From assembly GCF_022539505.1 (NCBI RefSeq), contig NC_061514.1, forward strand, positions 219,689,837 to 219,753,836: a stretch of 64,000 nt of DNA. Reading direction: 5' to 3'. Shown here in pieces: positions 10,925 to 22,866 of this stretch (position 1 is its first letter; each line of letters begins with the position of its first letter). The stretch is from Lolium rigidum (taxonomy: Eukaryota; Streptophyta; Magnoliopsida; Poales; Poaceae). The notes under the pieces are model-generated. The model was not told the origin of the DNA. It was given only the letters and a program-made list of their open reading frames with translations, and did no database searches. The position numbers and the translations under genes were made by a program.

Positions 10925-11425
10925 TACGAATGTAAGCAAACATACCTGAGCAAACAGGTCGAATATAAAACTATAAATGCTACATTATTTGAGCCGATTT
11001 CAGCAAACGAACTGAGTGCAAAACTACGGCTACCTAGCGAACAGATTTTATTTTAGGCTGACCAGTGGGTTTCCCCACTTTGTATTTTTTTCTTTTTATT
11101 AATAAAAAGAGGGAAATATGTACAAAAGTTGTTGGAGAGCAGCAACTAAAAGGATCATAGATCCCAAACAGCAAAATATATATAAAATGTTCTACCCATG
11201 ATATGATTTCCTCTTTGCCTTATGAACAAGGAGAGCAATTTCATCCTTGAATCTCTTGTGCCATCTGTAAATGCTTGGGGGGGGGGGCGAACAGATATAT
11301 CGAAAGCAATACAATACCAACACATTCTTTCTTATTTTTTGCCGTAATTCCGCCGATCTATTAGCAGTGCAAAGAAGTCAAAAGTAATAAGATTACAAAC
11401 AGGTCCATAGACCACCAGGGCCGTA
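10925..11425. repeat. ~490-bp direct repeat, copy 1
   Basis: Closely matches 13615-14087 over its length, sharing 'GAGCAAACAGGTCGAATATA', 'TTGAGCCGATTTCAGCAAAC', 'CTTGAATCTCTTG' and 'TTAGCAGTGCAAAGAA'. It abuts the 5' end of the transposase. It contains a run of 11 G at 11277-11287 where copy 2 has five. Confidence 0.85.
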
Positions 11426-12271
11426 CCTGATAATACGGAGGGCCTGAGCAAAACAAGAAATAGAGCACCTCAACATGATCATTGGCAACTAAAATGATTT
11501 TATATATACTACTCACTCCATTTCAATAAACAATGCACCCTTGTTTTTTGTTTTTTATCTTCGAAAAAATATTAATCTATATCTCTCTATTTAAAAATGA
11601 TGTTTCAATTTTATGTAGATATACATGTATTTAGATGAGTTTAGTTTGTAGATACATGCAAGTTTTGATGAAGTTGAAACATATTTTTCAGGATGAAGTA
11701 TATAAAAAAAATTGATATAAAACTGGTATCATTAGAAAGTATTTTCCATCACGGTTCTAACAATGCTGCTTATGTATTATATGATCGTGATATTGTTGTC
11801 CTATTTATTTGGTCAAGGTTCACATTGAAATGTGGTAAAATAAATTAAAAGAAGTGCATCGTGTGAAAAAGCAATCTAAGAATTCAAAAGTGCTAATTGT
11901 TAGTCGAAACATGACATCTTTCAAAAATGAATCTTCAATTAGTACTTCATAAAAATCACTGAGACAAAATATTAATATTCATTGGAAGACTAACTGAATT
12001 AGCTGCACTCGCGATGAAAGAGAAAGAGAAGATACGGGTAAGAGCAAGTACAATAAGGTACAGTCTTTTGTTTGTTTGTTTGGGTTGCTCATCAAGCTTA
12101 TCGCTCGATACAATAAGTTACGATCGGCGGGAGTGGTGTTTTGGAACATGGGTGCATAGTGGGTGGTATCATGGAGTACTATCATAGGTATGCTATATCT
12201 ATACTCCTATATAGTGTAGCAATTTTGATAGTTTGAATCCAAGCATCATAATGCAATCTCTACTGTTGATT
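11426..12271. other. AT-rich non-coding DNA
   Basis: No gene is supported. 'CACTCCATTTCAATAAACAATGCACCC' at about 11512 has the look of a small inverted-repeat transposon end, but no matching terminus was found. Confidence 0.35.
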
Positions 12272-12375
12272 GTGCACCATCGGACGGTCTAAAACATTGG
12301 GATTCGCAACTACAGTAGACCCATCATTCTCTACGTCATTCTAGAAACATCTATATATTTGTTCTACCCAATTCA
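12272..12375 (-). repeat. Dispersed repeat end, inverted copy of 5632-5720
   Basis: Read on the minus strand it gives 'ATTGGGTAGAA', 'GATGTTTCTAGAA', 'TAGTTGCGAATCCCA' and 'GACCGTCCGATGG', matching the words at 5632-5720 with some rearrangement. Confidence 0.45.
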
Positions 12376-12839
12376 CGCTCCCTCCATACGCGACGCTGCT
12401 GGTCACGGCCCGACAACAAAACTCACGGACGCCTATGCTCTCCATAGATCAGTCAGAGTTGAATGCGATGCATGCGAATGGTAGTCACGCTCAAACTTCA
12501 GTCAGAACCGAAAGTGTGGCGAGTAGGTCGGTAGCACTGCACGGACATGCAGTTGCATAAGTGCTGGTACGTTCCCTATAGGTGGCACTGGGCATGGATG
12601 GGAGGATAAATTATTGAAGATCTGAATTTTGGCAGCTAAAAAGAAATAAGTACAAAACCTAAGACGTGCAAAATTCAATAGTATATTCAAGAGCACATAC
12701 ATGGCGAGAAAATTGCAATTCTGCATGAGAAATACAATTCAATGTTAGTAATACATAGTTTTCCCACATTTTACGCTATGCAAGCTATTTTGAGTTGAAA
12801 TTGTAACGACTGATTTTTAACGTGCAAAGCACATGAAGC

Positions 12840-13060
12840 TGACTAGTTTATTATAGTGGAGTATTGAAAATGGCATAGAAGGGGATATTGCGAATTGAGA
12901 GTGGCATAAACACAACTTCAGTTTTTGTAATGGCATAAACACAACTTGTGAATTGAGGAGTGGCATAGAACCAATTAACCGTTGTTTCAATAACAACCAT
13001 CAAAAGCCGATCGAACGCACAAGGATGGATCCAAAATTTACCCATTTTTAGTTTCACAGG
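12840..13060. repeat. Short repeats and half a foldback arm
   Basis: 'GTGGCATAAACACAACTT' occurs twice at about 12901-12950, with 'GAGTGGCATAGAACC' following. At about 12990-13030 is 'CATCAAAAGCCGATCGAACG', the same sequence as one arm of the foldback at 13362-13555. Confidence 0.55.
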
Positions 13061-13361
13061 AAAATTTTAAACTTAAAATTCGTATCGCCTAGAAGTATTT
13101 GAAACAAAAATCCAGTAAATCTTATATGTTGGGTTATGCATTCTGGGGAGTTTCATCAGATTCAGCCATATTGTTTATCAATAAACCTCATTTTATGTTT
13201 TACAACCAACTTTAAACTTAAAATTCAAACTGTCCAGAAAAAAGAACAACATTCCAGTAAATCTTATACTATATTTCTTCTGCATTCTGGGAAAGATTGG
13301 TCGGATTCAAAAAAATAGTTTGGGAATAAACATTGTTTTAGTCTGGACACGACTTATTGTA

Positions 13362-13555
13362 GAGTGATTTTTGGTTGGATACATTCATGTGCGTTCGATT
13401 GGCTTTGGATGGTTATAATTGAACCAAAGTCAACGCTGGACTTCTGACCTGAACGTCACTGGAGCTGCGTCAAAAGTACAGCCATGACTTTGTCTCAATA
13501 ACAGCCATCAAAAGCCGATCGAACGCACAGGAATGGATCCAACCAAAAATCACTC
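13362..13555. mobile_element. 194-bp foldback element with long terminal inverted repeats
   Basis: The ends are perfect inverted copies for the first 19 bp (GAGTGATTTTTG... and ...CAAAAATCACTC), and imperfect pairing continues for about 55 bp through 'TGTGCGTTCGATTGGCTTTGG'. Between the arms lie about 80 bp. Length and structure fit a MITE, but I see no clear target-site duplication and no known family terminus. It has no coding capacity. Confidence 0.65.
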
Positions 13556-13614
13556 AACCGCTAGAATTTTGACCTGAAAGTCACTGAAGCTGTGTCCATA
13601 CTTGCCCAACAGGT

Positions 13615-14087
13615 TGCGTATGAATGTAAACCAACATATCTGAGCAAACAGGTCGAATATAAAACTATATAACTAAATGCCACGTTATTTGAGCCGATTT
13701 CAGCAAACCAACTGAGGTCTATTTTTTTAGGCTGGACAGTGGTTTCCTCGCTGTGTATTTTTCACTGTAATCAAAAAGAGGGAAAAGGTTACTGGAGAGC
13801 AGCAACTAAAAGGATCATAGATCTCAAACAACAAAATCTAGCTAAAAAAGTTCTACCCATGATGATAAGCCATGATATGATTTCCTCTTTGCCTTACAAA
13901 CAAGGAGAGCCATTTTATCCTTGAATCTCTTGCGTCTTCTGTAAATGCTTGGGGGCGAACAGATCAATCGAAAGCAATATAATACCAACAAATTTTTTCT
14001 TCTTTTTGGCCGTAAATCCACCGATGTATTAGCAGTGCAAAGAACCCAGAAGTAATAAGATTACAAACAGGTCCATAGAGGACTGGC
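13615..14087. repeat. ~490-bp direct repeat, copy 2
   Basis: Direct copy of 10925-11425. Divergence is a scatter of substitutions and small indels, so this is not a very recent event. The duplicated stretch is the 5' flank of the CACTA transposase, so a second, now missing element or a transposon sub-terminal region could explain it. Confidence 0.85.
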
Positions 14088-15584
14088 ACCAAGCGACGAC
14101 TACAGACATTGGGCAATGGTGAGCAGTACAGTGTACAGTACGAATGAATTTGAGCAAATAGGTAAAGCGGAAAACAATGTCAAACAAACACATCGAGAGG
14201 AAAACAATATCAACCGATCGATTCGAACGAACTAACGAACTTATAAGGGCTGAGCGACGGCGACTGACTTCGATTGAGCTATAATGAATCGTACTTGCCC
14301 AGACCTGAAGATAGCATGCATACCGTGAGGATCTACCAGCTGACCGCGCCTGCCGGTGCGGCTGGAGAAGAACGGCGCCACCAGCAGTCGCCGGCTGACG
14401 CGGCTGATAGACAGCGTGGGGAAGTTTTGGTGCGCGGCCTGGTTCACCGAGGGTATGTCTAGAGAAGAACAGGGCGCCGAAGGAGGTGTCTAGAGAAGAA
14501 CAAGGTGGGCTGGGTGCTGGGTTAAAGGCGAGCGTTCGAAATATTGGGCGCGCGTTCGAAAGTTTAGGTGCGCGAGGGAGGTGTCTGCTGGTGAAAATTT
14601 CCCCGTCCTCTACTTCTTCTTTTTTTTCTTTTGAGAACACAGTACAACGCAGACGCTCACAAACACGCACGTACAAACACCCCTATGAACGCACGCACGC
14701 ACACCCTACCCCTATGAGCACCTCCGAGGGACTGAGCCGGCATATCTTGAGGTTGACGAAGTCACCACTGGCGCCTCCTTTTCTTTTTTGGGATAATCTA
14801 TTTATCTATAATATCTATCTATACCTCTATCTATCAACATGTTTTTTAGTTTTTTTCTATTCTATACATGAGTTTTTGAATTTGAATTTTTTCACTCTGT
14901 CAGCCTTCCCGGCCAATGCTCATTTGAAGTAATTGAAGCCGTTGATTTGTAGCTGAAAGGTGCTATCTACCGCACATCATACAAGGACTCTTCAGATCTA
15001 ACGGCTGTGAATGCACGGATTCGTCACCCATGCTTCCCCTTGGACTGGCGATGCTGAAAGAAAGCCTGAGACACTGGAACCCTCTAGATACTTCGGGGTA
15101 CCTCACTGCTCCACATTATTAAACAGGCCTTTTCCGACATGGGAAGTCAAAAGTTGGGGGCTCCATACAGTACATATGAATGCTCGCTAGCTGCATGGTC
15201 TAGAAGCAGACTAGAGTAAATCATCAATTCATCAAATCAATTGGTGTATATTTTTTTTAGGAGCTAAGATGCCGGCATGAACCATTTTCAAGCGTTTAAA
15301 TTCCTCCTACCTGAAAAATGATTCTTTAGATTGACATCAACAAGAGAACTCTTTTAGAAAGAGTGAGAGAAAGGGAGATATGATTGCATACACTATTCTT
15401 AGAAGGGAAATCATGTACTTGTTCATCGAGAGATACAAGTATATCAACTATCTACACTACAATTTTGAAATAAAAGAAACAAAATTGCAAATGTCTATTC
15501 TAACTAGATATGTTGATATTTCTAAATAGTACCAAAGCAATACTTATTCTAAGATGGGCACTCAACTTCTGAAATGCGCGAGTA
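14088..15584. other. Non-coding DNA with a dispersed-repeat fragment
   Basis: Positions about 14640-14775 ('ACGCACGCACACCCTACCCC', 'CTCCGAGGGACTGAGCCGGC') resemble a repeat I associate with Triticeae genomes, preceded by a pyrimidine tract. Open frames on both strands at 14029-14676 lack homology I know and are not called. The remainder has nothing recognised. Confidence 0.4.
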
Positions 15585-15841
15585 TTCGTAGGTCGATTTT
15601 TTTTTGAATTCCAGTGAAACTCTTTCATTTCATTTTTCTTTTCCGCAAGGTCGGGAGTCGGAGGAAGAGGGATCACACGGGAGGAGACGAAGGGAGAGCA
15701 GTCACGGGGCCCCACTTATTTATGGTGTCTAGATTTTTTCGGGTGATGCTGACTGTTGTGCAGGGTTGTCAGTGCGCAGGGGGTGCGAGCGAGCGAGGCC
15801 GAGAATGAGAGAGATTTTTTTTAGAGGGACAACCGAACGAT
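15585..15841. repeat. Left half of a segment repeated at 25195 and 38238
   Basis: It shares 'TTCGTAGGTCGATTTTT', 'CGGAGGAAGAGGGATCAC', 'TTTTTCGGGTGATG', 'GCGAGCGAG' and 'GAGAGGGACAACCGAA'-like words with 25195-25450 and 38238-38493. The match is interrupted by the 6.5-kb insertion and resumes at 22380. Confidence 0.85.
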
Positions 15842-17299
15842 TGTGATGACCCAACATACCACTGCATGGTGTAGTACACAAGTCGTTGACATAACACAAG
15901 TGAAACACCGTTCCACTCGTATTACATCTCTCAGAGTGGTACAACAGAAACATATGCGAGTCCAAGGTATGTCTATAGAAGTACACACGAGCTGTTTACA
16001 TAAGATCAACACAACCTCCTACTTTACAGTGATGTAAAACTTCAAATAAAGCTCCAGAAGAACGACTCGTAGTCTATCTTATTGCTAACTCAAGTTTAAG
16101 AGCTAATTGGCTTGCTATAGAACTCTAGCTACTTAGGTTCTAGGATTAGGGAAGGTTCCCTTCTATTACTAGTCTAGGTTTCCATTATAGCTGATGCAGA
16201 AGTTGACTCCATTGACTTCTTTGATTGGATTCTTCATCTTGTTGCAGTTGACTCCTTTGTCTTCAAGTTCCACGGTAGATTCTCCTTCGGTGCCTTGATC
16301 TAAGAAGGGGTTCAAATGGGAGGGAATGAGTACGAGCGTACTCAGCAAGTTCATATTAGGAAATAGGTGTATCATGCACTAGCTACAACCATAGACCAGA
16401 AAGTCATAGGCCAATGCAAGTTTTCATAAACATTTCTTCAAAAGGTTTATTTTATTCTGAAAACTATGCCCGTCAGTCTTCACAGGTTGAACAGAACTTC
16501 GTGGAGTTCCTTTCCTGCCGCGTTCGCAGTTCCCTTCCCGGAACAGGGAGTGACAGTCACAATTCATTATCCTGTGCAGAGGTGCGTTACTTTTCCCATA
16601 AGAGAACTTATCCTTGATACCAACCGGGTGTACTTTCCCGTCCACACTTCCTTGGTGTGGGGCCAGGTGTAAGGTCCAATCCAATCACTGCCTTCTCCGC
16701 GACCCTGCAAACCCACCCTTTTGTCCACCCGTACACCCCCAGTAGACTTCTCCCGATAATATGGCTTTACTCACGGTGCACTTTGGACAATCCATCATAG
16801 ATCGTAGAGCCCGACATCACACACGGATGGGGATTTAAAAGGCTATCCCAACCTACGGCAGTGCCTCCAACACCCCGCGGCTCTACCAATCCGTTGGCGT
16901 GCAGAAGGGATAAGATACAGCTGACTTCCCCAGAGCCATTATAGATCTTATGGTCAACGCGATATATACGGTGCTAGAATCACTGGACGGCATTGGTACT
17001 TAGTCCTAGATGAGTAGTACCCATGCAATGGAACCTCCACCATATCAACACATACCATGGTTCCATTGCCCACCACATAGTCATATTCATAATTGTAAAA
17101 TAATACTTTGCTTTTCAATGCATGAGTGATAAGTATAGTACTTTGCATATAGTTTGATACAAATAATCAAATGACATGAGCAAGCGATGAACTTGCCTTT
17201 CTTGACTGCAAGATTATGCAGGCAAAAGCTTCGATACGTGAGAACTCCAAATGCTGAAATACCATCATCCTCCGGTAAGGACAATGTTTAAAGAACTGG

Positions 17300-18900
17300 C
17301 AATAATGCTATAATGCATAGTATGAGATGCAATCGTCCCGAGCGTAACCTAACCTCGATGATTTTAGGATGGATGAGTTGTAAGGATTTCTTTAGGGTGT
17401 GTTGCACTTTTAGGATGGTTCTCAAACAAGGTTCTTATTAGGGTTTGGTTATATTAGCATCATAACCAAGTGATATAAGACATCATAACAATCATACATA
17501 TAAAGAATAGTAGTGGAATAATATGTGAAGAATAGTTGTCAATTTTAAGTTCTACAGGACATGGTTGATGATTACTTATATTATATTTCAAAAGAATAAC
17601 TTGTGAAGAACATGTTGTTTAAGAAATAAGAAGTATTTCAAATAAGAACTATGGTTTCTATGGTTTGATTGACATTTGTACTTCAAAAGAATAACTTTTG
17701 AAGAACAGGTTAAATAAGAATATGAACTACTATACATAGGAGCTATGCTTTCTAGGGTTTGCTATTGGATTTACTATGGCTTCATATTTGCTTTACCAAA
17801 TAATCTCTAATGGTTTCTAAGCTAAGTGGCTTATCATTTCCTAAGTAGGGTTTAGTGGAATAGAAGCATGTGTTGTGTATTGCTACATAAGGTTGGTACT
17901 AGGGTTTATCTTAATGGTGTGGTATAATGGAGTGGTAATCAATGGTACTAATCCAATTAACAAGCTAGGGTTTATACCTAGGTGACACTAGGGAATCATA
18001 TAGGTTTTAATTAAGAATAGGGACATGAAATGATAATCTTATGTGACTTGGTTTTATGCTAGTGGATCATAAGCATGCATTCATTTGTTTCTTACTAGGG
18101 TTTTATAGGTATAGGTGAAGCTTATATGATCACATGGGCTAAACCCCTAGGGTTTTAGAATTGAAACAATTAATGATGAACACATAAAATAATGGGTTCA
18201 AGGTCTTACTTATATTAGAACTAGGGTTTCTAAATTATGGTACCATTCTTAAAATGATAATTGACAATAGAGATGTGGTCACTAATTATTTTGAAATAAA
18301 TTAATAATGGTTTTAGCATTTTATTAATTTTCACAAGAATTAATAATTAGGGTAACTCCTATTTAGGTTTAATTCAAAACTAGGGTTTAACAATTGTTAT
18401 TAGGTTTTGAAATATGTAACTTGTTAACTAAAGATGTTCAAGTAAACAAGTTTTGAATTACCAAAATGATATTAGTTCATAGCATTTTCTTGTTTGATTA
18501 TTATTTAAGAAAATAAGAAATAGTGATTTGCAAATTAGGGTTTATGAATTATCACTAATATTTTAAGTTAATGAAAATATGATAAAGAAAACTAATCTTA
18601 ATTTTTTATTTAGTTGCTGAAAATCTAATATTTAATTTTGAAACTTCACTAATTATTGAATTCAAATTGTGTTTTAAATAAATTGAAAAGGCATAATTAA
18701 CAAAGTTAAAAATAAGTGAATTTTTATTTTGACACACATTTTTGTTTTATATTTTATTTGAATAGAGTTTATTTTTGTGAGCATTTTGATATATTATTCA
18801 TATTTTTCTGAGTTGAAATGAATTTTATACAATTTTGCAAAGTTTCAGCATTTTCTGGAATTTGAAATAAAGTAAAAATACTAAAGATACCCGGTACAGA
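17300..18900. other. AT-rich portion of the LTR-type insertion
   Basis: Rich in 'CTAGGGTTT' words (many copies on the plus strand) and in A/T runs. No open frame of interest. 20000-22370 has the same character. Confidence 0.5.
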
Positions 18901-18904
18901 TCTA

Positions 18905-19560
18905 ACCCTATGACTGACTAGTGGGGCCTTTGACCAGTCAACTGCCACGCGGGCAGAAGACCAGTCAAAGCTTCTGACGTGGCGGTGGACACGTCCCTCT
19001 CACCGTCGGCTCGACGCCGGCGACCAGACGAGGACGGCGCCGCCGCTACAGGGCTTCCGCGGACACGCCGTTTGTACCGCTCGGACCAGGAGACGATGGT
19101 GAACCATCTGGTGGTGGCGGAATCTACTAAAGGTCGCTGGAAATACGTCGGAGAACATGCCCTGCGGCGGTGCACTCCGGCGAACTATTGATTGAGAGCT
19201 ACAGAGAGATCTAGGAAGCGAAAATTGGTTCATCAGATGCGCGAGCTCACCGTGAAGATGATGGTGTGGTCGGCGACGTTGATGGCCGCCGGAGTTGGGC
19301 TTGATTTCGCCATTGCCGGCGATGCTCTGAGAAAGGGAACGATCAAATTCGTCCCGCACCTTGCTGCCCTGGACGATTGCTTGCACCCAGATGCTCTCCT
19401 CGACGATGCGCTCCTCCACGACCAAGCGGCAGCCTCCGACGACCAGTGAATGGAAGATTGTGAGGAATAGGGGGCGTCTGAGAGAGATTGGATGGGCGGC
19501 GAAGAACAAGGACTACACGGCGGTTCTCCCCTCCTATTTATAGGCCATGGCTAGGTCAGA
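18905..19560 (-). promoter_or_regulatory. GC-rich transcribed-leader-like region of the LTR
   Basis: An abrupt GC-rich island inside AT-rich DNA, just downstream of the minus-strand TATA box. It holds a 169-residue frame at 19509-19000 that shows no known domain. In an LTR this would be the start of R/U5. The GC island may explain open frames on both strands. Confidence 0.4.
19535..19542 (-). promoter_or_regulatory. TATA box of the LTR promoter
   Basis: Minus strand reads GGCCTATAAATAGGAGGGG, a textbook plant TATA context, followed by pyrimidine-rich leader sequence. Confidence 0.6.
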
Positions 19561-22374
19561 ATCGGCGGCGCATCGCCGGAGACGGTGCGGATATGGCGAC
19601 GAGGATGAACTCGAACTGGGCACGAATCTTGGCACATTTGGGATAGGCTCGGACGTGAGAGATATTGGAGAAGGTTCTGGAATGTCTGACGACGTCCAGG
19701 GCGTCCCTATCCATCCACGGTGAGGTGGCCGGCTCCTTCTCTGCGCTGTCGATGTTGAGGAAGAAGACGAGAGAAGCGACTCTCTTTGCACGATCCTTAA
19801 AGCAGGCGAAACGGTATGTTGGTGTGGGCTGATTTCGGTCGTGGGCTGGGCTGGCGACGTGGGTTGCTACTGGGCTGCGATGGCCCGCCAGGTAAGGCTC
19901 TCTCTCTCTCCATTTTCTGTTTTCTTTTCTATTTTCTATTTTTATATTCTGATTTGAATTTTGTATTTGAATTCAAATTGATTTCTGGTTTGTTTTGCAA
20001 GTTCTAAATTATTTGAATATCACAACAATTTGATAATGTTACTCACTGTATTGTTTTGTTTTTAAACAACCATTTTATAATTGATTAATTTTAGTTCTTA
20101 TGAGGCAAAAGTTAAAAGTGCAAATAGATATGAATTTTAGGGTTCAATTCAATTACTTTAAATTTAGGAATCAATTATGTTTTAAAGGATCTGAAATTGA
20201 GAACATGTGAATGGTGAACATGTTCTATTTTGCAAGTGCTTAACCATATTGATTATTCACATATAAGTTAGGTATGACTAGGGTTTAACAAATGGGAAGG
20301 AGAATGGAATTGGTTTATTATTTTATGTGGAGAATGGTTTATAAGGTTTAAACAAAATGGTTGGATCAACTCTATATTCACTACTCTTGCTTAACAAACT
20401 CTTGTTTGAACTATTTAAAATGAATCCTAAACTCATCATGATTAACTCTCTTGCTGAGGTGGTGCTACCTTATAAATACTATTCATTATGTTCACTTAGG
20501 CAAAGTATTTGGATAACAAAGTAGAATAGGGTATTGGTTTCATTCTACTCACCAAATGGCATTAGTCCTTAGGTATATATGGCTTGGTTGATACTTGTGA
20601 TCCATGATACACAAGTTAGGACATAATATTTTATGTGGGGTGGATCCTATATGAAAAGGTTTAGTGTTTTGGTAATGCTCACTAGTTGAAGTATAAATGG
20701 GCATGAGGCGTGGCAGGATTCTTTTCATGATCCCAAGTGATACTTGGATTCAAATGTGGTCTAGGGTTTTAGTTGGAATTACCCATGTGATACACAAGCT
20801 AGAATTGGTTATAAGCTTAAGCTTTGATTATGTTTTATTGGCTAGCTAGGGTTACTCCTCCATACAAGGCATGAGGATTGGTTTGGGTTAACTACTAGTG
20901 ATATACTTATTATTTTATGTGATAGATAAGATCTAGTGATCATATGATTTAACTTATCATCTATATCTACAAGTTATGATCATGCATTAGACAAGATCCA
21001 CTCATTCCTCACTAATCCCTCCTTATTATTCCTCTCATCACACTCATCCTAGATTCTTAGGGTTTATAATTAATACTAAGTTGTGATGATTATGGAATTG
21101 GTTTTCTAAGGTATTGTTATTGGAATAGGGTTCTCACTTCCAAGATTAAATATTGACTTGAACAACTAAGATTAGTACTACTCTAGTATTCTTGTATGAA
21201 CATGGCTATGATTAGTATTATAACTTCTCTCACTTCTCAATGTCTTGGAATATCCTAAGGTTCTACTCAAGAGATGATGATATGATCCTCTAAATATATG
21301 GTTTGCCTAGGAATACTACCTTGGTATCTTCTGTAGCTTGTTCTTCAGGAAATCTGATAAACCTGCATCTTGTGGTATGCCTCCACCTCCTAGCTTCTTC
21401 ATCTTGATCCTAGCTAATTAACATGGAAGGTCTCAAGTGTTTGGTTTCCTTGTAGCATGGTACAAGATGTCCAAATGGATGAAGGGTGTGGCTCTATTTA
21501 TAGGCTTGGGCAAGCTCTAGTATCATGACACATAGGTGGTGACTCTTGTGTTGGTTTGATGAGTAAGGTGCTTGGCTCATGCCCTCATCCATAGCAATCC
21601 TTTGAGCATGAGGTGGAAAAGCTTGGGATGCAAGTCATGTAGATATTTTCATCCTATGTGGCAAGATCATTATCCTCTCATATGATTTATTTTGGATAGC
21701 CAAGTGGCATTTGCTACTAAATATCTTGTGGATGGTTTTATTATTGTGGATGAGTCATCATATCATGTATGATTGGATTTGTGTTATAATATTATTCAAA
21801 AGGTCAAGTTTGAGGGTTATTTCTCCATTTTGGATAGTTGGTGTTTGCTTTCACCAAGGCATGATCATATGAGTTTCCAAAATACTCATAGTTAGTTTTA
21901 TTCAAATAGTTTGAACTATAATTTGTAATGTAAATGGATTTAGTTTTATGATATTCCATGTATTTAATAAGTTATGATTTAAATAAGAATGTGTGGCTTT
22001 TATGCACTTTATGCCCTGTGGTTTACCTTATTTATAAGTGAATTAAATTACACACAAAGGTAGTTGCTAACTTTTAAGTGTTAATAAGTTAGGGTTTGAT
22101 TCTTAAAGAATGTGTTGTTGTAAATCTAATTCCATTTGATCTAATCCATAGATCAAATCATCTCTACCCAAAACAAGGTTTAGCAAAGATCACAATGAAG
22201 TTTATAGCGCTTGACTTGATGATCTAGTTCAATTCTAGCAAGTCAAGTGAAACTTCGATGGATCGTGGTAAGTTTTATTTGAAAGCGCGAAAATTCCCCG
22301 GATTTTCTATGCATGAATGCAATGCACACTTTGGTGTTATCTCATTTTGTTGCCTCTAAACCTGGGATATTACA

Positions 22375-22866
22375 ACGATCCTGAAGGACCCAGATTTTCC
22401 AATACGCATCAGAGCATAGTTTACAGCAGGACACAAAATAAACAGGAAATTACGTCTAAATCCCTAAGATTTACATGGTAGACCCCAGGCTGAAGGAAAG
22501 AAATGCGATCGGGTCCTTAACAGCCACCGTCCGGATTGATCCTCGTCGGAGCCGGGCACGAACAACTTGGCGCGACCAAATCGGCATGGCTACAGAGCCT
22601 GCACACCATGGCCTCCGAGCTGAGCTAGAAACGCCCTGCCAAAACCGGCAGCCAACGGACGTGGATAATTGGAGAGATGGAGAGAGAGAGAGTCTTGATG
22701 CCTCTCTCTTGACAAAAAAGATGGCTGGGAGTTTGCCTACCTAGCGTACGTGACTTGTGCTCACTGAAGTGTGGGACCTCACGCATGGGAGCCACACGTA
22801 AGTGACAGACTTGTTGCTCTAATAACTCGGGTGATTATTATATTGTATTAGTACATAGTTTCCTAT
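22375..22866. repeat. Right half of the segment repeated at 25451 and 38494
   Basis: It resumes after the insertion with 'TCCTGAAGGACCCAGA' and later 'TTGTGCTCACTGAAGTGTGG', 'CCTCACGCATGGG' and 'CACACGTAAGTGACAGAC'. A stretch of about 320 bp (roughly 22415-22735) is absent from the other two copies. No gene is supported. Confidence 0.8.

Larger units (their letters stand above)
15842..22374 (-). mobile_element. 6.5-kb LTR-type insertion, possible giant solo LTR
   Basis: The boundaries are exact: ACGAT at 15837-15841 and again at 22375-22379, and the uninterrupted copies at 25195 and 38238 show the empty site. Read on the minus strand the element starts TGTAATATCCCAGG and ends CATCACA, a TG...CA terminus with 5-bp duplication, as in LTR retrotransposons. 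I find no second copy of either end inside, and no gag, protease, reverse transcriptase or integrase words. A TATA box lies on the minus strand 2.8 kb from the start. The simplest reading is a solo LTR of a gypsy family with multi-kilobase LTRs; a coding-free large derivative is the alternative. The family is not assigned. Confidence 0.75.

Noticed and set aside
14029..14676. 215-residue minus-strand frame
   Set aside because: No domain, and it overlaps a dispersed-repeat fragment and a plus-strand frame.
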